Assembly (NCBI GenBank): GCA_036936605.1
Contig: JAUPFV010000001.1
Location: 347,955,081-348,019,080, forward strand
Origin: Limnanthes douglasii subsp. nivea
Taxonomy: Eukaryota; Streptophyta; Magnoliopsida; Brassicales; Limnanthaceae
Length of the DNA stretch: 64,000 bases
Reading direction: 5' to 3'
In this document: piece by piece, positions 46,801-56,345 of the stretch
How positions within the stretch are numbered: the first letter of the stretch is position 1
Layout: every line of letters begins with the position of its first letter
Notes under the pieces: model-generated
What the model was told of the DNA's origin: nothing
Seen by the model: only the letters and a program-made list of their open reading frames with translations
Databases searched by the model: none
Position numbers and translations under genes: made by a program

Positions 46801-47078
46801 GAAGAGCACAGTTGAAGTCCTTGCATTATCAAATATTGATGAGGAGCAGGTATGCTTCAATGGTGAAGCAGGGAGATTTCAAGGTTGGGGACAAGGTATT
46901 ACGAAAAAAAATTCTGCATACCAAGGAGAAAAATCTTGGAAAGTTGGGGCCAAATTGGGAGGGCCCTTATGAAGTAACGGAGAAATTAAAGCGGGGAACG
47001 TATAGATTAAAAGATAAGGAAGGGAGGTATCTTAAGCATCCATGAAACATTAGACATTTAAAATTGTATCTGGAATGA
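43795..47078 (+). pseudogene. Pol of element B: RT, two RNase H domains, integrase
   Basis: The leader reads QLKGTS, then DDPREVPE; one CGA-to-TGA stop near 43918. RT 43963-44630 (KNGKWRICVDFTDLNRACP; catalytic YIDDMLVKS at about 44519), with frameshifts near 44365 and 44630. Gypsy RNase H 44900-45310, VSVSDFAVN instead of the catalytic Asp motif. Archaeal RNase H 45367-45760 keeps RTDGGSN, NNEAEYEA and LISDSQLV. Integrase zinc region HCGYKAL...RRC..C (about 46050-46165), core WGIDLVGPL, TTDNGPQFD (about 46420), NGQVEVTNRT (about 46519). Stops at 46621 and 47043. Ends LYLE-stop at 47078. This is the best preserved archaeal RNase H in the window. Confidence 0.9.
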
Positions 47079-47548
47079 GGAATAATTTGGCATGTAACGA
47101 TTATTTTTTATGTTTATTTTCAGGTTTACAAAAACAGCAAAGGCATACTCTTTCCTACCCTGTTAGGCACATGAAGGTTTTAACGAGGTGTCATTATGAG
47201 TTGATCAATACAATTAAACTTTTGCCTCGAATTATTCTTTCTAAGATACAAGTTGTGGTTGAGCTGTTAGGATTAATAATTATGACATTTTATAAGTCTG
47301 CCTTAGAGCAGCTTACAATGATTATTATGACCAAGTAAAATTGGCATAAGGCAATTATTTTTTCAACGCAAGTTGACATACAATCATTTTCATATTAAAT
47401 GTGAAGTTCAAAATTATAATATCGATATTCCATACAATGGCATACAAGGAAGGTCAAGTTCAATGTTCCTTGGAATATGTTGTTACCATTATAAAAATTG
47501 CCTCGAAAGCTACAAAGGACTTATACAATTTTTTTTTTCAAAACAATG
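47079..47548. other. Convergent 3' region of element B
   Basis: The post-pol motif AAGGTTTTAACGAGGTGTC lies at about 47174-47192, preceded by CATACTCTTTCCTACC. The CCTTGG hairpins of elements 1-3 are not evident. No convincing ORF. Confidence 0.6.
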
Positions 47549-49961
47549 TTACTCAGAATTTTTTGAGGAGTCGCTCTCCTCGGAGTCTGATGTCTCACTG
47601 TCGCTAACAACAATGTCAGGTGGGCGAAGTTCGGGGGAGATAAGCTTCCAAAAACTGCCCAAGTCATACTCAGGGTATTCGGCATGAATTTGGGTGATCA
47701 GCCCTGCTCGGGTAGTGGCATATAGAGCATTAAGTTTGTCCACACATTTCGCTGCATAGGCATTCACAACTGCCTCTTTTTCAGTTTCTATCTGCTGAGA
47801 AAAGTCTGCAATCGTTTTGAGTAAGTTTTTCTTTTCCTCTACAATAAACTCGTAATCGGCAAGACAATCCTTAAATCCATGGGTTTCAATTTGGTGAGCT
47901 TTCTTGAGTTCCGTCAGAAGTCTCTTTTGAGCCCCCATCTTCTTTTGGTAGAGATCCCTTTCTTCCTGGAAGCATTTTTCGAGGACAAGGACGTAGTTTT
48001 CCGAAGCTGAAAACCTTTCAAAAATTGTATCATTTTAACTCTCTAAAATGGAGTGTTGTTTCTTTGCTTCTTCAAGTTGTGCGGAAGCAAGGGAAGCCTT
48101 GAACTTGTAATGGTTTTTTTATCTTCCAGATTTTGCATTTTTCTTCCCATATTCACAGAAGCATGCAGTAAGTTGCAAACATTTAAAGAAAACTCATCAC
48201 TCTAAGGAATTTCGAAGGAGCTGGTAGGAGAGCCTATTGCTGTGGGGTCAAAATACGAAGACTCACCAGTTAGAATGTTGGGGTCAACGTTTTGAGGAGG
48301 ATCGCTTCGGGGGATTGGGAGCGGTGCTAATCTTGGGGAATTATCAGTTGGAGATGGACTTGAAGTTTGGGTGACAGGAGAATTAGGTGCTTGGCCTGAA
48401 TTTTCTTTAGCTTCATTTTCAGGGTCAGTTGCCACAATTTGGGTCCCAATGCCCTCAGAGATTTCCTAGACATCATCTTGTGCTTTAGCATCCTCGGATA
48501 TCTCTTGGATGGGTTCCAAAATAACATTTTTCTTGTTTTCTTTTTTCTTGGCATCTTTTTTCTTTGTGGGATGGACATATTTTCTTGGAGGGGAAATTGT
48601 GATGGGTGCTACAGTATTTGCCGAAGAGATTGGCTCTTGGTTAGCAGCTAATCCTTCAAAATCTGATTGAAGGTCTTTGATCGATGCTTCCTCTTCGGAG
48701 TCGTCTAAATGGCTTTTGGCTTAAGAGCGCTTCAGAAGATAAATGATGATGTCCACACAAGAGAAAGTTTGTGTTGATTCGAGGGGGTTGACTCAGAGCC
48801 TGTCTCCCAGTGCCCGGAAAATAAGAGGAATTGTTGCCTCCATTTTTTATCAGCCTCCAATAAGTCATTCACTACTTTTTGACCTCGACCAAAGTTTGGA
48901 GAGTAAAAAGGGAATAACGGATTATTTGCTAGGCCAGATAATCCGATGAGTTCTTCCAAGGAGAATTCAATGCCCGAAATTCTCGAAGCCATAATACATG
49001 CCATCAGTGTGAACCACATGTTCGGGCCAGCTTGGGAGGGGTAGTGATCAATCCTGGGAAAATATTCGATGAAGAATGGGTCTAAGGGATATCTCAACCC
49101 CCTGTTCATGATCTCTGTATAGACAATTAGCTCATTGTCCTTAACAGATAAAGGAGTCTCACCTTCCGAGGGGAATCTAATGTCAATATACGAGGGGATA
49201 CACCATCGAGTCCTTAGCATGGTTTCCTCCGAAGGCGAGAAGTATTTGTAAGAGACGTGATGAAGTGCAACTAGGTGCTTGTTTTCGATTCCTCGGATGT
49301 TATTGCCCACAATACCATCAAGTTCTAAAGGAAGACCAATGTCACCCTTGGATTTAGGGGCAATCCTTCGAGCTTGTTCTTCAGATATTTCCAGAGGAGT
49401 TGTAATTATTTGACTAGAAGAAGCCGTTGAAGGACCATCGGATTTACCTTTCTCGACAATCGGAATTTACGGTGTTTCTGTTTCAAGGTTTTCCGAGGCT
49501 ACGACCTTCCATTTATTTTCCAAGGATTTCTTTTGAAATGATTGTATATCCTCGTCGGTGATGGTAGTTCTTGAAGGAGAGAATCGAGGACTCCTTTGCC
49601 TTGTTATCGAAGGGGTGGCTGGCAGACTTGATCCAGGGGCATCAGTTTTCAGAGGATTTCATGGGACTGTAGTCACGTTTTGCTCTGGGGTATCCGAGTG
49701 GTTTTCCCTCGCTCGTTTGCGTTCTTGAGAGCTTCTTTTGTCTTTATGATGTCTTTTTTTCTTTCTAGAAGAATGCTTGTGATGTTTATCTTTACCCATA
49801 GTTTCGAGGGGTTCAAGATTGGGATGTTGGTTGAAGCAAGAAATTTCTAAGGGTATGATAGCAGAGGAATTTTCCGATGGGGGCCAGTCACCGTAGAAGG
49901 TAGTAACTGTGGGGTTGGGTTTGAGGCTCAATATAGGTACCGACATCAACTTTCTCTTCAT
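47549..49961 (-). pseudogene. Antisense gene (aORF) of element B, broken
   Basis: ATG at 49961 (MKRKLMSVPILS). The N-terminal part is low complexity and basic (HKHSSRKKKRHHKD, about 49760). The core is at 48732-49310: ELIVYTEIMNRGLRYPLDP, PSQAGPNMWFTLMACIMAS, FSLEELIGLSGLA, clearly homologous to the element 3 core. After a frame break near 48740 come EEEASIKDLQSDFEGLAANQ, a Pro/Ser-rich stretch (48202-48435), and a distal coiled coil with acidic Ser/Glu tail (47549-47938, ending EESDSSKNSE). An intron at the element 2/3 position could not be shown. Opposite strand to gag-pol. Confidence 0.8.
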
Positions 49962-50078
49962 ATTTTTGGCTAATGAACAGCCACTCAGGAATTCGACGAG
50001 GCTTGGGGAGCATAAGCCAACTTTCTCTCTCTAGAAAGTTGAGAACAAAAGGTTTGGAGTAAAAATGAAAGGGTTGAG

Positions 50079-50086
50079 TATTTATA
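50079..50086 (-). promoter_or_regulatory. TATA box of the element B antisense gene
   Basis: Minus strand CTATAAAT within CTATAAATAC, about 120 bases before the ATG at 49961, with a CTTTCTCTCTC-like leader (minus strand of 50015-50040). Confidence 0.7.
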
Positions 50087-50765
50087 GAAGTAAATGGGCT
50101 TTTAGAAGTAGGAAAGGCCTGGGGACATTTTTCTTTGCTTTCCTAGGGGTGTTATGGGTAACAATAGGTGCAATTGTGTTGAATCGAGAACTGAAGGAGA
50201 ATGTGAAGAGGAAATCTAATGATGAAGAGTGTTGGGAAGTGTAATAAGATCTCTAAAAAGATTTGGTGACAAGGAATTACAACTAGTGACGTCATAAAAA
50301 AAGGCGGGAAATGGTTGACTGGAAGTTGAAGAGTTGATATTGAGAAGTTCGATGACATTAATCCTTGCAATTTATTAGCCAAGTCTGGGGGGCTATATTG
50401 ATATGGTTATTTTCGAATAAAATTTCTGAGGTAGAAATATTTGCTAAGCAATTGCAAGGATTGGGGGGTCTAATGGTTAATATGTATAAGGAGAATTAAA
50501 GGACAAGAGCAAATTCGTTGAGGTATTTTTTCGAAGAAGGTATTTTTTCAAAGAAGCATATTTCGAAGAGGTATTTTTCGAGGAAAGTTCTAAAGATTTG
50601 AATAAATATTTTTTCTCGCCTAACATTTTTCGAAGAGACATTATTCGAGGAGAAGAATTGGGATTCGAAGAGGAATTTTTCGAGAAAACTTTAATGATAA
50701 GGCGAAATTCGAATATGTCATCACAGTCCTAGTAAAAATATTTTTTACAAGGACTGGGGGGCGAC
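50087..50765. other. Region between antisense promoter and 3' LTR, element B
   Basis: No ORF. A cluster of TTTCGAAGAGG/TTTTTCGAGG units repeats irregularly at 50520-50700. GGACTGGGGGGCGAC at 50751-50765 is the polypurine tract. Confidence 0.6.
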
Positions 50766-51098
50766 TGATGTATTGGGGCGACTGATGTATTGCAAGAGTA
50801 TCCATTATGAATAATAGGAAAAATGTATTGCAAGAGTATCCATTATGAATAAATGGTAAAATATAAGGACTAGATGTGTAATAATTGGGAATTAAGACGC
50901 GTGGGGCCCATTATTGTACTATAAATAGACCACACACGAGTTGATAAGGTTGGTTGATTAATAGAGTATGATTTTCTCTCTTTAGACTGTGTATTACTTT
51001 CTCTCTAAAAGATCTTTATAAAATAGTCTTATAGCAGTTTGGTCCCTCGAATAGTTGTTTCACACAAAGTTATCCTCAAGCGAATCCTAAATTCATCA
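50766..51098 (+). repeat. 3' LTR of element B
   Basis: TGATGTATTGGGG to AAATTCATCA, then the AGTTT duplication. GCGACTGATGTATTG occurs twice at its start, and the 30-base AAAATGTATTGCAAGAG... segment is duplicated in tandem (about 50785-50850). TATA sequence ACTATAAATAGA near 50920. Confidence 0.85.
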
Positions 51099-52684
51099 AG
51101 TTTGACCCAACCATTTCTCCCCAGATTCTATTATGTATGTGTTAAACCCCTCGGAGTCCGGCCTATCTGAATGAAATTCAACGAGAGAAGGTGATCAAAG
51201 CTTGATATTTGATCACCATCCGCGATGTAAAATCAATATCATGGTATCCTAATTTTACGAACTACTTTGTCATCCTTCCAGAATTATATGGCTTTAGTAA
51301 AATATTCTTTTTAAAGAATGCAGTTTGAACTATGATTGAATGAGCTTGAAAATAAGGGTGCATTTTCTGAAAAGCTACGACCAAGGCCAAAGCCAATTTC
51401 TCCAAATTCAAATACATTTTCTCTGATCTAGTAGGCTTTTAATCATATACTATATTGAACGTTGATAATCATCAACTTATCTTACTAAGACCGCACTCAC
51501 CACAAAATCTAAGACTGCAAAGTAAATAAATAATTTCTCACCTAAAATAAACTTAGTCAAGATCTCTAGAGAATATAAATATTCTTTGATTATGGTAAAC
51601 ATCTCTTCACACTCCTATGTCCAACAAAACTTGTTAACTTGCCTTAAAACTTGAAATGATGGAGCACATTTATCTGAAGATCTGGAGATAAATATATTTA
51701 AAGACGCCAATCTTCCTATCACAATTTTTACTTCTTTAATTGAGCGAGTGGGATCCATAGTTATCAATGCCTTTCAACTGATCTGGATGAGCTTCAAACC
51801 CCTTCTCACTCACTATGTAACCTAGAAACTTTCCCGAATGCACTCCGAAGTAAATTTCTCATAAATCAATCTCAAACAAATAGTTCTTAGATTACAAAAC
51901 GTTTCTTTCAAGTCTTAGAAAAGATCTTCATCTTTGGCACTTTTAACCAATATATCATAAATGTATGCCTCCATATTTCTTCAAATTTTGGTGGCAAAAG
52001 CTTTGTTTACTAGTCTTTGATAAGTACCTCCAACATTTTTAGACAAAAAAGTATCACTTTGTAATAGTGCAAACCTTTATCAGTAATAAATGTTATACTT
52101 TCCTAATCCTTCAGACTCATCTGGAGTCAGTTATACATAGGAAAAGTATCCATAACTGAGATAAGTTTATTACTCGATGCCGAATCTGCAAGTTATTCTA
52201 TTCTTAGAACATGAAACGAATCCTTCAAACAATCTCGATTCAAGTCATTAAATTATCCTCCATTTACCATTCTTTTTCATTACATATACAGGATTTTTTG
52301 TCCAAATCGGTTATTGAACCTCTCTAATGTGGCCAACTCTTGATAGCGTGTCCACCTCTGCCATTATCGCCTCTGATTTCTCAAGAGATTTGTTTTTCAT
52401 TTTTGGATGATTAGTCTCACGTTCAGATTAACAACTAATCTATGGCAAATTATATTAGATGAAACTCTCATAACATCCTCTGTACTCCAAGCAAAAATAC
52501 TTACGTTTTTTGACAGGTAATCTACCAAACGCTTCCTCACGTGTGGGGATAAAAATGTTCTTATCCTCAAACTTCTTCCATCGGGAAATATGTATATCAC
52601 TATATTTTCAACTATTATTAGCGATTCGGGGGTCTCCTTCGGGTCATCCACCCTTTCCAAATCCGAGGTAAACCCCCATAACTG
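51099..52684 (-). pseudogene. RT and gypsy RNase H of element C
   Basis: Minus strand. After TAG CAG TTA (52687-52679) the frame reads DDPKETPES and FAWSTEDVMRVSSNIICHRL (52397-52660). Further downstream, worn RT motifs and RNase H remains run to the AGTTT at 51099. Here KWLGQTNGGSS shows that element B entered the archaeal RNase H within the codons for its first catalytic motif, Asp already changed to Asn. Many frameshifts. Confidence 0.75.
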
Positions 52685-52687
52685 CTA
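52628..52687 (-). promoter_or_regulatory. Putative stop-codon readthrough signal, element C
   Basis: Minus strand AAA TAG CAG TTA fits UAG-CAR-YYA exactly. Seven bases after the stop, GGGGGTTTACCTCGG (52677-52663) pairs with CCCGAAGGAGACCCCC (52643-52628) at 13 of 15 positions, one a wobble, around a 19-nt loop. Confidence 0.65.
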
Positions 52688-55386
52688 TTTTTTCATCCAT
52701 TCGGCATTTTCGATCCGCTTTGTGTGCAAAATTGTTTCATAACATTATCGGGCCACATGCTGACTACTCTGAACCATTACCACACAATCTTCTACTACAT
52801 CTTTCTAACATTGCTCAACCGTAAAATCTATGGTGTGTTTCTTGACAACCAGGATCTTCCAAAAATTACGTTGTATGTTGTTAGACTGTCTACTAACACA
52901 AATAATACCCCCGCCTTCTTCTTAAATGGTCATCGTATTAGGACTTCCCTTTTAAATTCCATAATAACATTGGATGTCACACCAGTAAAGCCAATTATCG
53001 TTCGCTCTGACCGAAGGATTACATGCGAGTCATGTGTTTTTCATAGCTTGACAAGAACAACACATTAGCAAAACTACTAGTACCAATAAGTTTTATTCGG
53101 ATTTTGGTTCTTGCTATCTTTTCTCCAATCACAACCTCATCTTCATGGGGTCCAACACCACCCCTCAGATTATCTTCATCAAATAGAATAAAAGGTAAAT
53201 AACTATTCCCATAAAGATGAGTGAAATCCCACCAACCAACTGTGTTATTAAACTTACAATATGCCTTTTCCGAGAGATATTAGTATTCCTTACCATAATA
53301 TTACCTCTAAAAATAGCTAGCGAATGAAAATGCTCACATAGACTTTGAACCCAACTTAGCGGCCTTGGTTTATTCACCACCAACAAAACCCTCCGATCTA
53401 GATTAGCAGCAATGTACTCCATAGATACATCGAAACAATCCATGAATCCAGTTATTAACATCGTTTTTTTGCTTAGAGGACACATAGACTACCTATCGTG
53501 CTTGATGGTGTACGTTCGAAAATTGTTGAGACCCGGTTTGCTACTTAACAAACATTGTCAACTTCCCATTCTTAATCAATGCTTGAATTTCCATACGTAA
53601 ATCTATACAATCCGCATATCATGTCCACTGTCATTGTGTTATTTATAAAATTTAGTATTTTTTATACGGGCTTAGTTATAAGTGGAGGCTTTCAGAACTG
53701 AACACAAATTCTGGCTCTTCTAAAAATTAGTGCTCCATTCTCCGTCAACTCAGCACAATACTCAGGTCAAATTCATTGGTTTGACCTAGGCTTTTGTTTT
53801 TGATAAACAGAAGTTATTACTTAGGATGGTCTTGACCGAGAGGGTAGATTGTTTGGAGCCCTGGGTCGGAGAGATACTTGTGATTGAAACCCCTCATTAT
53901 TCGAAGTGCTCTCATGTTGTAATTTCCTTTTTTACGAACTAGCCTGAACCGTACCCTTTTTGACTCATCAACCTTGATATGTTCTTCCATATGAGCCATT
54001 AAAGCTCTAAAGTAATCGATATCCTTCTTGTTGTTTCATTAGGAAAATCTTTAGGGAGCAACCCTTGTCGATAAGCATCACATGCGACCTATTTATCATA
54101 ATCATCTAACCTAGTTTTGGTAAGCAAAAAACACTTAGTGTAATCCTTCAAATTTTCTCATATGACTTACTTGTATTAAATTATGGCATCCTCATTTACG
54201 CACATTCCCTTACTTCCAACAGACTGCCTTCGAAAAGAAGTATAAAACACCCCAGAGTTAGTTATTCATACTTTCGAAATTTTGTTATACCACTTCAAAG
54301 TAATGCATTTAAAAGTTTATGAGAAAGCTCGACACAAAAATTTATCGTCATCATCAAAATTCATCACGTAGTTCTTAAACTGTTCGATGTGATCATCAGA
54401 TCCTGTTTCATCGAACGTTACCATTTTTGCAATATCAAAACACTTCGAGAGTGTTATAGACCTAAATTCAGCTTATAAAGGAGATGTCCTCAAATTCATT
54501 CATTTTTTGTATTGACTTCATCCTATAAAATCTTTTGTAATTCTATAAAGTCCTTGTTCTGATGGGTTTGGGAACTGAAAGTAAAATTATACACAAAGTT
54601 TTGATTTTCAAATACAGATCGAGATTCATTTTGTTTCTTAGACTTCTGTTCCCTTCAGTATCCTTAACTTCGATTGGCCCTCCTTTTCGAATAATGCTTA
54701 TGACTTAAATCTTTCTTATTTCTATAACCATCTCATTTGGGTGCCTGAGAATACCAATCAGAATCCAAAATTAGTGATTCACTAGATTTCAAAGGAACAT
54801 ACCTATGCGTAGCTAGAGTCATGAGCTGAAACTAAAATCTTTCTTATTTCTATAACCATCTCATTTGGGTGCCTGAGAATACCAATCAGAATCCAAAATT
54901 AATGATTCACTAGATTTTAAAGGAACATACCTATGCGTAGCTTTCTTTTCAATTCTAGAAGAAGAATAACCTTGATCCACATAAAACTGAACCTCCCGAC
55001 AATTATCTCTTCCTTTAATAATCTCTTCACGAGTCTCATTAGTACGAAAAACTAATTTTCTACCTTCGCTCACCCTCTGAGCCTTAGATCGGACCCTTCC
55101 TGGTTTAATAAAAAATAGATTGTTCCCACTGGACCAACTGATCATTGAACTCAACTATTTGTTCTAATAATTAATTCCTCTGATCTTCCAAAGTTAAATG
55201 AATGCATTAATCCTCTAATTATGGATCGATTTGATCTTCTCTACATCCAATACGTGCCTCCACTACTTCTCCCTCTATGAGCACTGCTGGATCTGCTTGC
55301 ACTTTGGAATCCATATATCACATTGATTCAAACGCATATTTTTAATCGTTTATGGTTTCATATTTGATATCTAGGTGCCAGACGTA
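52688..55386 (-). pseudogene. Gag-protease of element C, decayed
   Basis: Protease scraps 53480-52700: the active-site region reads LIGTSSFANVLF (about 53085, Asp to Gly), and the end VAR-stop-CYET...NAEWMKK leads into the TAG in frame. Gag core near 54470-54250: DIAKMVTFDETGSDDHIEQF, NFDDDDKFLCRAFS, LKWYNKIS. The N-terminal Ser/Arg-rich part is at 54861-55154. A 109-bp segment is duplicated (54706-54814 and 54835-54942). Reads on the minus strand toward RT. Confidence 0.72.
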
Positions 55387-55405
55387 CCTCCCACTGTAGT
55401 CGCCG
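55387..55405 (-). other. Primer binding site region, element C
   Basis: Minus strand GGCGACTACAGTGGGAGG just inside the 5' LTR, similar to the GGCGACCACAGTGG of elements 1-3. Confidence 0.6.
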
Positions 55406-55406
55406 C

Positions 55407-55769
55407 TAATCTCTTCCTATATTATCGAAAGTGAAAAGTTAATATTTGGTATAAAATTATTTATATATTGATTAAACAAATTGTTATTTAGAGAAAATGT
55501 CAAGAGTGAGAAAGTGACACATGTTAAAGTAAAAATGTAATCATTTCTCCTCATTTTCTAAGAAAAAGTACACTTATTATAGGGGTGACAAGTTTCATGT
55601 AACAAACACATATTTCTCCCTTTGAACACTTCAACCAATTATTTATGCTAAGTAAAAACATATTTGTTACATATTTCACTTTTAGTCATCTAGGCTTCCA
55701 TATTTTCTAAAATATTCCATATACAATATTTATTAATTATTTTGGTTCAGATTAATTTCATCATTATCA
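55407..55769 (-). repeat. 5' LTR of element C
   Basis: Aligns along its length with 14935-15286 but with many substitutions and indels. It ends (minus start) at TGATAATGATG next to AACGC. Confidence 0.78.
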
Positions 55770-56345
55770 AACGCAATGTACTCTGATCACAGAAATGCTT
55801 ATCTTGGACGTCACAAAGATACATCTGACTACAACAAGGAGGACATGTAAGAACATACTGATTGCGACAACATATCTAGTAATCACAGCAACAAGACAAT
55901 ACCTTCCAGTGAGAATATTGATAACAAAAATGATTTCTCTGATCGTGGTGAAAAGGGTGAGAGACTTGACAACATTTAATTTGATCATGAAAATATTTAT
56001 TTTGGACACGACAAAGACACACCTAATCACAACAAGGAGTTGATTTCTGAAAAAAGGTTTTGATCGCGACAATAAAGCATTTGATCATGGAAAAAAGACA
56101 ATAGCTAGCGAAAAGTATCTTGATCGCAACAATGAAGACGTTGATTATAGAAAACAAACGAGATCTAGCAGTGAGTTCTCTTATCACGGAAACAAGTTTC
56201 TCGATCGAGGAAAAAGTGATTTACTTGACAAAATTCACTTTGATCTTGGCAACACCTCTCTTAGATTCGGCAAAGACACTATTGATCATGCCAAAGAGAC
56301 AAGACATGATAATAAGTCTTATGATCGCAGCTAGGCTCATGTTGA
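55770..56345 (+). repeat. Heptapeptide-coding 21-bp repeats in Athila F, right half
   Basis: From about 56060 one frame stays open and reads FDRDNKA-FDHGKKT, LDRNNED-VDYRKQT, LDRGKSD, FDLGNTS-LRFGKDT-IDHAKET, YDRS: 7-residue units with pattern hydrophobic-Asp-basic-x-(Asn/Lys)-(Lys/Glu)-(Thr/Asp/Ser). Both halves are joined once element C is removed. The position is between gag and protease. Confidence 0.65.

Larger units (their letters stand above)
20779..51098 (+). mobile_element. Tat-type LTR retrotransposon, element B
   Basis: LTRs at 20779-21092 and 50766-51098 with perfect duplication AGTTT (20774-20778, 51099-51103). Primer site TGGCGCCGTTTGTGGGAA. Order: gag, protease, leaky-type stop, RT, two RNase H domains, integrase, antisense gene, 3' LTR. 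Element 2 (23489-43757) sits between protease and RT. Own length about 10 kb. The protein sequences are clearly related to but distinct from elements 1-3, so this is a second Tat family. Confidence 0.93.
14935..55769 (-). mobile_element. Tat-type LTR retrotransposon, element C (oldest Tat copy)
   Basis: Degenerate LTRs (14935-15286 and 55407-55769) share long aligned stretches such as GTGAAAAGTTAATATTTGG and TTTAGTCATCTAGGCTTC. Flanking pentamers GACGC (14930-14934) and AACGC (55770-55774) match at four of five bases. Minus-strand order is 5' LTR, primer site, gag, protease, RT, RNase H, integrase, antisense gene, 3' LTR. Element B interrupts it (20779-51098). Its own sequence is about 10.5 kb and heavily mutated. 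Confidence 0.85.
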
